Shown: positions 1-11,164 of the stretch, in pieces | Layout of the letters: each line of letters opens with the position of its first letter | Position numbering within the stretch: position 1 is the first letter of the stretch | Source: Adiantum capillus-veneris | Taxonomy: Eukaryota > Streptophyta > Polypodiopsida > Polypodiales > Pteridaceae | DNA: 64,000 nucleotides | NCBI GenBank assembly: GCA_014529385.2 | Contig: CM043969.1 | Location: 18,830,446-18,894,445 of the forward strand | Direction of reading: 5' to 3' | Notes under the pieces: model-generated | Databases searched by the model: none | What the model saw: only the letters and a program-made list of their open reading frames with translations | Told to the model about the DNA's origin: nothing | Program-made: the position numbers and the translations under genes

Positions 1-25
1 CTCTAGAGCCATTGGGCCAGTGTAA

Positions 26-28
<3 letters not shown>

Positions 29-64
<36 letters not shown>
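29..64. repeat. (CA)n microsatellite
   Basis: Uninterrupted CA dinucleotide run of about 36 bases. The rest of 1-220 is AT-rich sequence in which I see no gene. Confidence 0.95.
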
Positions 65-66
<2 letters not shown>

Positions 67-225
67 ATCAAAAAAAAATTAAAAATATTTCAAAACCTCT
101 AAAATACAAAAGTGAAGGATGACGGTGTAGAAAATGAAAACTCTAGTCATGGTAGGGGGAAGTTAAAGAACTTTGTACTTGCTACGTAAATGTAAAATCT
201 TCCCTCAACCCTCTTGTCTTCCTAC

Positions 226-452
226 TGTTACCATATACATGTGGTAGTGATGTGTGTGAACACACTAGGACCGCCGGGGCATTTTTTCCCTCTTTAGGAG
301 GTTTTTCCCCCCGTGCATTGTATATACGCCCATCACTCTAGGGCTATCTATCTTTCCATTGCACACTAAGTAACATACTCTCTATTGTGTGCCTTGAGCT
401 TCCTTCGTCTTCTCCAAGCTGTGTGTGTTTCTCTGCAACCCTAATTCCAACA
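226..452 (+). repeat. 5' LTR of the Copia element
   Basis: 227 bp, TG...CA ends, directly followed by the primer-binding site. A TATA-like GTATATACG lies near 320-330. A diverged relative occurs at 23484-23709. Confidence 0.96.
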
Positions 453-454
453 AT

Positions 455-466
455 TGGTATCAGAGC
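455..466 (+). other. Primer-binding site (initiator Met-tRNA type)
   Basis: TGGTATCAGAGC, two bases downstream of the 5' LTR. This is the usual plant site complementary to the 3' end of initiator methionine tRNA, which primes minus-strand synthesis. Confidence 0.95.
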
Positions 467-814
467 AGGTCACGTCCTCCCGGGCTTAGTCGCCAGCTGC
501 TCCAGCACACGCCTGCTCACTTTCTCCGATTTCAGTGAGCTTTGGCAAGCGTTCGCAGGTCGACAAATATTTTGGGAAAGCTCAAAGAGCTTGGTCTGCT
601 CAGAATTTTGATTTGGGCTCATTTCGGCCTCCGTTTCCACTACGGGCAGTACTGCACAGGTTATTTCGTCATTTTGTGCAGATTTTCTATCAGTGCCGTT
701 TTCTGCATAACAGGTGCCTTATAGTCTTCTACGGTTTGTGCTATATAGCACAAGTTGTTCCCGCTCCATTTCTCCTATTTTCGGGCAGTTTTCACATCAG
801 GTGCAGCATTTACC

Positions 815-3800
815 ATGGCTGACAACAACAACACAGATGTGTTCAAGATGTTTGCTGCTGAGGACAGGTTGGATGGGGACAACTACCCTATGTGGGCTTA
901 TATGATGCAACACGTTCTTGTGTCAAAAGGTGTCTGGAACATTGTGCAGGGCATTGATGTACGTCCTGGTTCTGAAGATGTAGGCGATATTGAGGATGTT
1001 GCAGGTCTTGCTGCAAGGATTGCAGCTGTTAGAGTTGTTTTGCCTACAACAGAACAAGCTCGTTGGGATGTTAAGGATGCGCAGGCTCATGCATTGATTG
1101 CGTTGTCTGTGAAGCGCACCATTATTCCTCACATCCGTTCAGCAAAATCTGCAAAACAAGCTTGGGATATTCTAGCAGGTCTTTATGCAAGCCGCAATGA
1201 GGCTAAAATTGCTTTGCTGCGTAAAGAGCTAGAGTCGAAGATTATGCATGAGGAAGATGATATGGACACTTTCCTTGCTAGTGTCAAGGATATCAATGAG
1301 CAACTCATTTCTGCAGGTGAAGTCATTTCTGACAGTTCCCTTGTGCAGACTGTTCTTGATGCCTTACCAGATTCCTACCAGACTTTTGCTAGTACTTGGA
1401 GATTGATGACCCAAGGAAATCCTGAAGTTGTCAAGTTTGATGCATTATGCACATTGCTGTTGCAAGAGTCACTTTCTAGAAAAAACAGGACTAGGCAGCG
1501 TGCAGTTGAACAGGCTTTTATTGCTTCTCAAAGAAAGGGTGGTAACAGTAATGCAGCCACTTCTTATGGTTTTGCTGCGAGTGGAAAAAATTCTGTTCCT
1601 AATGCTTCTGCTGGCAGCACTTCGTCTGGCAATTCTGGTGATAAGGGCAAAAAGAAGATGCGTTGCCATTATTGTAAAGCCAATGATCACTTGATCAAGT
1701 CGTGTCCTAAGTTGAAGGCCAAAGAGGCTAAGAAGAAAGAGGGTGGTTCCACTGCAAATGCTGGTTCCACTACAAATGCAGCCATTGTTGAGTCTTCTGT
1801 GAAAGGAGATTGTGATGCTGATGTTGATGCAGAATGGGCTTTTAGCGCAGAGTGCACTTACAATCCTGCTGTCCATGATGCATGCTTGTCAGTTGCTGCA
1901 GATTCACATGTGTGGTATTTCGACAGTGGTGCTACAAAGCACATTACCTCACATCGTGAATTGTTTACCTCTCTCGAGTCTGTCCCTCATGGGAATTCAG
2001 TCACTTGTGCCAACAACGCCTCTTATCCAGTTCAGGGAGTTGGAAAGATTGTGCTCACTGCTGCTAATGGCAGTTCCTTCACACTTGTTGATGCACTTTA
2101 TGTACCTGGGATCAAGAAGAATCTATTGTCTGTATCCGCACTTGCTAGACTTGGACTTGTAGTCAAATTTGTGGATGACAGATGTACAGTTCATGATCTC
2201 AGTTTTGGTGATGAAATTGTTGCATCTGGGCTTTTGTGCCGTGGGCTGTATAAGCTCACTTTGTATGACAAGTGTGGACAAAATTTTGCAAATGCTGTTG
2301 TAGATTCAAGGGCTATTTCAGATGCAAAACTTTGGCATGCACGTTTTGGTCATCTGAATTTTGCCAGTTTGCTGCGTTTGCAGAAATCTGATATGGTTGC
2401 TTCTTTGCCACCTCTTGAAGCACCTATCAAACATGTTTGTGAAGGCTGTATTCTGGGTAAAATGCAGCGTTCTAAGTTTCCAAAGGATGGTTCAGTTAGG
2501 GCCACATGCAGGTTGCAGCTTGTGCATAGTGACGTTTGTGGGCCCATGCAAACTCCGTCCTTGGGCAATTACCTGTACTTCGTGACTTTCATTGATGATT
2601 ACTCCAGGCATGCGTGGGTATTTCCGCTTAAAGCGAAGTCCAAAGTTTTTATGTGCTTCAAACAATTTTTGGCTATGGCTGAAAATGTCTCAAAATGTAC
2701 TATGGGCACCCTCCGTTCCGATCGAGGGGGGGAGTATATGTCTCATGAATTTAATGCATTTCTGGCTAGTCGTGGGATAAAACACCAATGTACAGTGCCT
2801 TATACACCTCAGCAAAATGGTGTTGCTGAGAGGAAAAATAGGTCACTAACGGAAATGGCACGATGTATGGTCAAAAGTCAAGCTTTTCCGCATTCTTTTT
2901 GGCTTGAGGCCATCATGTGTGCCACTTATGTACTTAACAGGTGTCCTACGAAAGCTTTGCAGTCTATTACTCCATATGAAGCATGGCATGATAGAAAACC
3001 TTCTATTGAGCACATGCGTGTTTTTGGCTGTTTGGCATATGCTTTGGTGCCACAAGTGCAGCGCAGAAAATTGGATGATAAGGCTGTCAAATGTATTTTT
3101 GTTGGTTATAGTGCTGAAAGCAAAGGTTACAGGTTGTATCATCCGCAAACAAAACGTATTTTGGTTTCACGGGATGTAGTGTTTGTGGAAGATTCTGTTC
3201 AACCCTTGCTGTCATGTACTAGAGACAGTAATGTAAGCTCACAGGACATTTATGACACTTTGTTGCCTCTTTTCAGTGGTGGAAATACGAATGTAAGTTC
3301 CAATGAGGCAAATGTACAGCCTATGGGGGTTTCTGAAAATGTTTTAGAACAGCCTATTACTGATGCAGATGTACATGATGTACTTGATGAGGAAAGGGCT
3401 GAAAATGAGCAGGCTAGAGGTATGCCAAAATGGCTGGTGCACACTTTGCGTGACAGTAAATTGGATGCACCTTTATCTAGTCGTACTCGTTCAGGCTCTC
3501 GCCATGCATCTTATGCATCAGATTGTTATGCTTTGGCTGTGTCTAGTTTACATGATGTTGAGGAGCCTCTGTCTTTTGATGAAGCACAGAATTCAGAAAA
3601 TTGGATTGCTGCCATGAAATCAGAATATGATGCACTTATAGAGAATGACACATGGACTTTATGTGATTTGCCTCCTGGCAAAAAGGCCATTGGTACGAAG
3701 TGGGTTTACAAGTTGAAACGCAAGCCGGATGGTGAGATCGATCGCCATAAGGCTCGACTTGTTGCAAAGGGTTATGCACAACAAAAAGGCATAGATTATG

Positions 3801-5101
3801 AAGAGACTTTTGCTCCCACTTGTCGTATGACTACTGTGCGTTTTCTATGTGCATTGGCAGCTCATTTTGGTTGGGATGTACATCAATCAGACATTGTTAC
3901 TGCTTTCTTGAATGGTGACATATTTGAGGAAGTTTATGTAACGCAGCCTCGCGGTTTTGTCATAAAAGGACAAGAGGACAAAGTGTGCAAATGTAAGAAG
4001 GCTTTGTATGGGTTGAAGCAATCTCCTCGTGCTTGGTATGAGAAAGCTGACACTCATTTGGTTAAACGAGGCTTTCGTAACAGTCCAACAGAAAGCACAT
4101 TGTATGTAAAGCGTGAGGATGATGTATTTCTCATTGTGGTTCTTTATGTTGATGATTTGCTGATCACTGGACCAAATGAGAGACATATTGCTGAATTTAA
4201 GGCTGATTTGAATGCTACTTTCAAGATGAAAGATTTGGGGCTGTTGCATCATTACTTGGGTATACAGTTTAAGCAGTGTGATGGTGGTATTGCCTTGTGT
4301 CAGAAAAGTTACATAGAGACATTGCTATGTAAGTTTGGACTTGAGGATTGCAAACCTATTGCCACTCCCATGGAAACAGGTTTGAAGTTGAGTCTACATG
4401 ATGCTGGCGATCCTGCTGATGTCACTCTTTACCAAACTACTGTTGGCTACCTCATTTATGTATGCAACACGAGGCCAGATATTCAGTTTGCAGTCTCGTA
4501 GGTCAGCAGATTTATGCATAGCCCAGGGTCTAAGCATTGGCAGGCTGTCAAGAGGATTTTCCGCTACCTTAGTGGCACTTTACATCTTGGCTTGTTTTAT
4601 CCCAAGGGGGGATCATTGCCGCCAGACTTACATGCTTTTTCGGACTCAGATTGGGCTGGTTGTTTTGACACGCGAGTGTCCACAAGTGGTTTTTGTTTCA
4701 TGCTTGGCAGTTCATGTATATCATGGTTGAGCAAGAAGCAACCTACTGTGGCCACTTCGAGTTGTGAGGCTAAGTACAGGGCAGTCTTCACAGCTACGGT
4801 TGAGTGTGTATGGCTCAGACGCCTTATGGCTGACTTGGGTGTTGGACAGGACACTGCCAACACTATCTACACTGACAGTCAGAGCGCATTGGCAGTTGCG
4901 AGGAACCCAGTTTTTCATGCTCGCACAAAGCACATTGAGGTGCATTACCACTATGTCAGGGAGAGGCTCTCAGCAGGAGAGATCAGCTTGGCTTATGTGC
5001 CAACACAGGACAACCTTGCAGATCTTTTCACAAAGGCATTGTCTCGTGAGAAGCTTGAAGCTTTCCGCAAAGCTTTGGGCTTACTCCCCTTTGTGGACTG
5101 A
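815..5101 (+). pseudogene. Copia gag-pol polyprotein with one in-frame stop
   Basis: Start chosen at ATG 815 (context ACCATGG); an upstream in-frame ATG at 755 is less likely. One frame runs for 1428 codons, interrupted by TAG at 4499-4501 (codon 1229). Domains from residue 1: gag (about 1-280), CCHC knuckle C-X2-C-X4-H-X4-C at 284-297, protease DSGA at 370, pre-integrase LWHARFGH, integrase catalytic D573, D636 and E672 (35 residues between the last two), reverse transcriptase with YVDD at 1111-1114, and RNase H starting near DSDWAG at 1277. The stop falls between reverse transcriptase and RNase H. In RNase H the usual E-A-E-Y motif reads E-A-K-Y (Lys codon 4772-4774), which would replace the glutamate that aligns with the catalytic one. 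All other landmarks look intact. It would encode the complete machinery for cytoplasmic particle assembly, cDNA synthesis and integration. Confidence 0.95.
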
Positions 5102-5164
5102 TCCTGTCCTCAGGGCATGGCACTTCCCTTTACTCATGTGCCAGCTCTCGTTCACCGCATCACT

Positions 5165-5176
5165 CCAGGGGGGATT
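5165..5176 (+). other. Polypurine tract of the Copia element
   Basis: CCAGGGGGGATT directly before the 3' LTR, the expected plus-strand primer position. Confidence 0.85.
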
Positions 5177-5403
5177 TGTTACCATATACATGTGGTAGTG
5201 ATGTGTGTGAACACACTAGGACCGCCGGGGCATTTTTTCCCTCTTTAGGAGGTTTTTTCCCCCGTGCATTGTATATACACCCATCACTCTAGGGCTATCT
5301 ATCTTTCCATTGCACACTAAGTAACATACTCTCTATTGTGTGCCTTGAGCTTCCTTCGTCTTCTCCAAGCTGTGTGTGTTTCTCTGCAACCCTAATTCCA
5401 ACA
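5177..5403 (+). repeat. 3' LTR of the Copia element
   Basis: 227 bp, two visible differences from the 5' LTR, followed by target duplicate CCTAC at 5404-5408. Confidence 0.96.
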
Positions 5404-5408
5404 CCTAC

Positions 5409-7627
5409 AAGGGGTACATCACAACTTACAAGCATTGCTCTAAATTTGTGCACTCCAATGATTCAACAAACTATATTGTGTCTCAATCTTGGAGTGACAA
5501 GGGTAGCAAAAATATTGCAGTGCCAAGGTGGCTTTGGATTGGCAGGTGAAGGAATATCTACAAGCTTTATACGCTTACGAACCTTTCAAATAATTTGTAT
5601 GCACCAATGGGTGGTTTTCAAACGTGTTGTTATTTCATGTATGTCAAATTTATTGTTGATAAATAAGTTTCTATCAAATGAATAGATCACTCTATTGTAC
5701 CTCATGTTGTATTTGGAATTGAACATTGGCTTGGCAATGAGAGTTGTCAAAGCGAAGACATTCCCTCATGTTCTGGTTGTCACCCCTATTATCTTAAACC
5801 CTAGCGCGGGGCTTCACCTTTCAAAAATACCTATAGCATGTGTGCTCAAATGGTATTTATAAACTCCTCTACACCCACATCGCCATGATTTAAAAGAACC
5901 CCTTTTCTTTCATAAACTAGTAACTTTCTTTAAAACCTTCATTTTTAAGCCCTCTTATACATGTAATTATATAACAATTTTAAAAATAAAAAACCCCTCC
6001 AAGTGAACTCATGTGCCACACTTACACATTTTGAGGTGGACCCCTCGAGAACCCTATGTTGTTTGGGAGGCACTTGTTGTCGAAATGGATCTCGAAACAC
6101 AAGCAGACACACATGGATCCAATGAGTCAAGCATGCACTATTCAAGCATAGCAAACAATTAGTTTCCACGTCAAGTAAGTTGTTATACAAGTCCATGCAC
6201 ACTACTCCTTAATCAAACATGAGATGCTTATGAAAAAAGTGACTAGAGGAGAAAACTAGAGAGATTAGCCTCTAATTAAAGTTGGAACCAACTTAACCAC
6301 ATGCACATATAAACAACTATGAAAATAGAGAGACAAATAGTGGAAAGAGAGTGAGCATTACCATTATTTAAAGCCCAATGAGCAGGAAGATGGACCCCAT
6401 AGCTAGGGCCACACACTCTTGAGTTAACTTTCATACCCAGAAAGTCTACACACAATGAGAGTTCTTACATTTGTCCTTCCACACTCTGCATAGTGCCTTG
6501 CATACTTAGGTTTTCACATGCATTTCTCGGGCACCCGAGGCCTAGACATACCAATTTGCATCCATATTACAAGTTGGAAATCTCGATGAGCCTGTCTTCA
6601 CTTATACAATATTACATTGGAAAAAATAATTTGGGATGTTACAATAATGATCATATTGATAGTAGAGTATGTTCAATCCTTGATGCATCTTTGCATTTGC
6701 ACTTCATTTGTTTGTAGCTCTTTATTTGTAACCTTGGCAATTCTCCATTAGCTTTACTGGAGGTAGTATATAGTCTCTTTTATCAATCCTAGAGGTCCTC
6801 TTCGTAAACTATTGAAAAGTGTCCATGGGGATTGGAAGCTTGTTCAGAGCTTGAACCATCTACAAGTTGATAAGATCTGACATAGAAGCTTGAGAAATTT
6901 TTATCATTGTAGGTCTTTGTCAGTCCAAAGTTTAGATGTTGGTTGTTGTGTAGGGTGGCTATGGAAGATATGTCCATTGTAGATGGCTTGGGCCATCTAC
7001 AAGTTGATAAGATCTGACATAGAAGCTTGAGAAGTTCTTATCATTGTAGATCTTTGTTAGTCCAAAGTATAGACATTGGTTGTTGTGCAGGGTGGCTATG
7101 GAAGATATGTCCATTGTAGCAAAATAATGGCCGGTGTAGTGCTCAATATTGGATATGGGTTTTGTAAAAGATTAAAGAATAAAAAATAATATGAATGGTA
7201 GGTCAACTCTATTTTTTCTTTTTTTGAAAAAAATAACAACCAAGTATATAGGCTACCGAGATGAGTAGCCATGCTGTCTACTTTGCTACCCTAGCAGATG
7301 TTTTAGAAAAGTAAGGTGGCCAACTAGCTTATACATTGCTATCTTGAGGGTGTTTCATTTGACCTAATCACAACTTGCTTAGAGAAGGTAAGAAAAGTGG
7401 TTTAGTTCTTGGATAGAATTGGTGTTGTGCCAATGTGAACCAAGAACTACTTCTTCCTTTTAGTTTAATAGCCAAGTGGCTTGCCGGACAAAACCACTAA
7501 CCCATCTACTAAATTTATTATTCCTTATCTATAGAATAAGAAGTTAGTGAGAGAATACTCACTACTGAAATCCACCCACACTGCGTGCCTCTTGCTTCTC
7601 CACCGCACACGCTCCCTTGAGGCTTCT
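5409..7627. other. Intergenic DNA, no supported gene
   Basis: AT-rich sequence with only short reading frames that lack recognisable domains. The one clear structure is the 137-bp-period duplication annotated separately. The target duplication shows that 1-225 and this stretch were contiguous before the Copia insertion. Confidence 0.7.
6856..7119 (+). repeat. Two-copy tandem duplication, 137-bp period
   Basis: Copies at 6856-6982 and 6993-7119 both begin CCATCTACAAGTTGATAAG and end TGTCCATTGTAG. They differ at a handful of bases, with a 10-bp spacer ATGGCTTGGG. No coding content recognised. Confidence 0.93.
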
Positions 7628-8006
7628 TGTCATAAAACCTAATCTCTAACCAACCCAAATGATTTTCTCATATTAAACTGATCATTTAATGTGGGAGAAT
7701 AGATGGGAACACAAGGGTTAGAATATAAACATGTGCTTATGGGTCTATCTCAACACGGGGCCAATGGTAAAGGGGTCCAAATGGGAGATCATCTATCAAA
7801 GAGCAAGGCTAGCTAACGGAGCTTACCTTAGGGTTAGCTTCATTAAATAACTCCAATGGTTAGTGTTAATAGTACTTTGACCTTGGGTAATCTAGGGCTG
7901 TGCTTGAGGTGGGAACCCAGGCCCAAGATTGAGGTGCTTGTCGTGCTTGCTGACTAAGGTTCTTGAGGTGGTAAGATGTTCAAAAATCATATCCCTACAC
8001 ACAAGA

Positions 8007-8026
8007 GGGGGGGGGGGGGGGGGGGG
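8007..8026. repeat. Poly-G run (20 bases)
   Basis: Twenty consecutive G within the G1 LTR. Length could be affected by sequencing error. Confidence 0.9.
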
Positions 8027-8392
8027 CTCATTGTAGGGGCTAGAGAGAGAACACATCCACCCTCACACAAGACAAGCTTGGTACAAATAAATCAAATCGG
8101 ACACTTGTCAAGCTTGTCTTCATGTTGCCCTCATGGTGTGCCTAAAGCCTATTGGTTGGCCTCCCAAGGAGTCCAATGATAATTTAGTCAATTTAATTAA
8201 TTGTCTATGCATTTATCAAGTCCTCTCTCTCAAAGGGGAAAGGGGGACACTTGTCCCTAGGCTACCCTTGTTGCTTGATATGCACTAAGCCTGTGATTGG
8301 CCAAGCTTGAGGAGGTCCAATCATATGCAAGATAATGCTAGAAGAGGGGGTCGACCAAAGCAAGGAGGGGGCTAGCTTGGGGGGTATACTCT

Positions 8393-8402
8393 CCCCCCCC
8401 CC

Positions 8403-8466
<64 letters not shown>
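8393..8466. repeat. Poly-C run followed by (CA)n
   Basis: About 27 C directly followed by a CA run of about 48 bases, inside the G1 LTR. G2 LTRs also carry CA/GT microsatellites. Confidence 0.92.
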
Positions 8467-8470
<4 letters not shown>

Positions 8471-9153
8471 GTGTGTGAAGTGCAAAGTGAAAGAGCTTCA
8501 TCTTCTTCTCCAAGCTAGTAGAGAAGTTGAGAGCCTACACCAACACTCTTTGCAATGGAATGCAAATCCAATCAAGAGCCATGCTTCAATGCTTAAGCTT
8601 TCCATCTTCTCCATCTTCATTACTATGCTATTATGTATGCTAGCAAGAAGAGTGATAATAAGTGAGGAACTATTTCTTTTTCCTATGAATGTTTCTTCTT
8701 CCTCTTCCCTACCCTCGTTGCCCGCTAGCTCTCTCCACCTTTGAAGGTGTTTGAGACCTTGGGATTGAGGCTGGGGATAGTTAATGCTTTTTACAAAGTC
8801 TATGTTATGCTCGTGTGATGCATGAAGCTTTCCATCTTCCGTGCATCACCTAGGTCACAAGGAACATAAAGATTTTATTGTACCCAGTCTCTCTTGATGG
8901 GAGAATCTATAATTCAAAAGCCTATTGGAGGGGGGACTATCTCTACATAAATCCGGTCCTCAACTATTGTCAAGTTCTCTAAACTCTCTCTCATGCAAAA
9001 GTATTGTTCATGCCAAGTTAATTAAGTATGATGGTTAAGTTGCTACCGCTAAATAAGTTCACCCTCTATGTTCTCAAAGTAGTCTCACAAAAATTCTCTC
9101 TTTAATTCTCCTAATTCTGCTATTCTCAAAGTTCATAAGCCATTTCCATTACA

Positions 9154-9166
9154 TTGGTATCAGAGC
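9154..9166 (+). other. Primer-binding site of G1 (Met-tRNA type)
   Basis: TTGGTATCAGAGC immediately after the LTR end; same motif as in the Copia element and, inverted, in G2. Confidence 0.9.
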
Positions 9167-9560
9167 TATTGGTTTCTCTTTTATTTCTTAAGAAGAGAGG
9201 TCCTTAAGTTGTTCATGAAAGGTTGGGACTATTTATTGCAATAGGGTAAGTGGGACAGGGATCTATTATCTTGGTTGATAAGGACTTAGTTTGAGGTACA
9301 CCATTGGGAACTATAGTATTGATAATGGAGCCTCTCGGGGCTTGCCTTTGGCTTAACCATTATTGGGCTACAAGAAAGCTCAACAAGAACCATAATCAAC
9401 TCAGTAATTTAGACCCTCTCCACTAGTCTTTGCAATCAACAGTGTCTAAACCACGGGTGTGGCTGCTTGAAGACTGATTTTCAAAGGTAAAGAAGAGTAG
9501 CGACTAAGGTTTTTGAGGGTATCAAAGCACAAAGTAATTCCATACATAAGTATAGTTAGC

Positions 9561-10801
9561 ATGACTGACAATAACCAAGATAGTAAATTGAACATTGATA
9601 ACTTTGATTTTGCACATGAAGGTGCTAATGATGATGCGCCCATGTTTGTCAATTATCTTGTAACTAAGTTGCAGCAAGCTATGGGCAACCTTGCTTTGCA
9701 AGCCGAAGTTACTCAACAACTTCATGCTTATGGAATTTCCCTTCCTCTTTAAGAGGAGAGAGAGCTTAGGAGGCCTCTTGATGAGACCCCCAAAAAATGA
9801 CTCTCTCCCATAGGAGAGGCGGAATCCAAAGAACGAGAAAGTAATGAATACCTAAGTTCCTCTGAAGATGTGGCTCCACGAAGACGACGATCTCCAACTC
9901 CTCCAAGAGGAAAAGGTGAACCCACATTCCTTCCTCGTCACTCCGAAAGGAAAGAGAGGAAACAAAGGAAGAAAAGGGTAAGAAAGAGGTCACCCTCTTC
10001 TCCTTCTTGTTCACCTTCCTCCTCTTCCGATGAAAGCTACAACTATTCTCCTATGGAATACAAGAGGAGAGGACATCACAAATCTTACCCTACATGTGGC
10101 GAAGGTCATAAAAGCTCAAGAAGTTCAAAGAGGGAGGAAAGAGTTTCTCTTTTATCACCTATGATGGCACCTTTGATGCTACTGACAAAGTATTGTCCTT
10201 CATCCAATAATTTGATGCCCTTTGGAGATGAGGGCTTCACAAAGTCCTCCAAGCTACACCATGTAGCTATACACTTCCAGAAACCGGCTTGTCAATGGTG
10301 GGCTAGCCTTCGTGGCAACGACAAAGTCCCAAAGATATGGAGAACTCTATGAGTTTCAATCATGAAGCAATTCCTTGCAAGCGATGCAAAGGCAAAGTGC
10401 TTACTGAATGGTGGAGTTTGAAGCTTCTCTCCCATGAGTCTATCCCAAATATGTAGACAAGTTTTGGGATTTACATCTCAAGGCTACTGTCTTTCAAAAG
10501 ATAGAATTCGCCAAGCAAAAGCAACAATTCTACGCGGGATTACCCGAAGATATGGCCAAGTATGTCAACTCTCAATGTCTTGGTTCTAGCACCAAAGTAA
10601 TCCACGACACCATGGTTGCTTCACGCATCAATTTCCAAAAAGGGGCTTGAAGAAATATCAAGCCCATGGAAAGAAAAGACAAAAGTGATGCAAAGGGGAA
10701 AATCAATGCCCAAAATTCTTTCCAAGAAAATTCCAACACCAAGAACAACAACAATCGGTCCAAGGAGGAGGGAGTTTACAAAGGTAAAAATAAACTCTCT
10801 C
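9561..10801 (+). pseudogene. Gypsy G1 gag, 5' part, frameshifted
   Basis: ATG 9561 opens a frame (MTDNNQ...) that resembles the G2 gag start (MADNSKESE...), including FDFA, VNYLV and QQAMGN. The frame is lost at TAA near 9750. Downstream, another frame (9870-10352) gives a basic Arg/Ser-rich stretch with MAPRRRR and then the gag core with the HFQKPACQWWASLRG signature. Later pieces such as KYVDKFWD can be read to 10801, where the nucleocapsid linker (GKNKLS) is cut by the T insertion. It keeps the gag core that is deleted from G2. Multiple stops and indels exclude function. Confidence 0.85.
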
Positions 10802-10832
10802 ATTAGGAGAAAGTTGGACTCACTTTTGGGCC
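10802..10832 (+). repeat. Left terminal inverted repeat of T
   Basis: 31 bp, perfect inverse of 21493-21523. Similarity fades right after the repeat on both sides. CCACATCGG follows shortly inside, a motif often seen near plant transposable-element ends. Confidence 0.9.
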
Positions 10833-11164
10833 CTGTAAGAAGTTCCACATCGGCTTAGAGAGAGAAAATGAAAATGTTAAATTGTGCATTTTATGTGATA
10901 CTTTTTTGCGCCAACAAAAAGCCAAAATGACATTCTTTAGTAGGTAGCCACCGTATTTATCATTCTTATCCTTTGTTCTCTTGTCATGAATGCAACTAAC
11001 CGTATGATCAATAATTTGAAATGCCAACTTACAAGCGTTCCCTCCAGAAACATAAGCCACACGAACTCTATCAACTCTAAACATGAGAATATGGCCTTCC
11101 CTCCCAAAACCTGAGATATTTCATGAGTTTCGAGTGTCTGTCTATTTCTCTAACAACTCTAGGA

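Larger units (their letters stand above)
226..5403 (+). mobile_element. Copia LTR retrotransposon, full length, with 5-bp target duplication
   Basis: The element starts TGTTACC and ends CCAACA. It is flanked by the direct repeat CCTAC at 221-225 and 5404-5408. Both LTRs are 227 bp and differ by eye at only two bases (the T/C run near position 310 versus 5260, and G/A in TATACGCCC versus TATACACCC), which indicates a recent insertion. In order it holds LTR, methionine-tRNA primer site, a gag-pol frame with integrase before reverse transcriptase (Copia order), a purine tract and LTR. The polyprotein has one internal stop, so this copy is probably not autonomous. Confidence 0.97.
7628..9153 (+). 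repeat. 5' LTR of Gypsy G1
   Basis: Starts TGTCATAA. Bases 7657-7700 match the start of the G2 LTR (for example AAATGATTTTCTCATATTAA). It ends TTCCATTACA just before the primer site. About 1.53 kb against about 1.6 kb for G2. It contains a 20-base G run and a C/CA tract. Confidence 0.85.

Noticed and set aside
455-466. tRNA gene
   Set aside because: The tRNA-like match is only the 12-base primer-binding site; no cloverleaf is present here or at the other primer sites.
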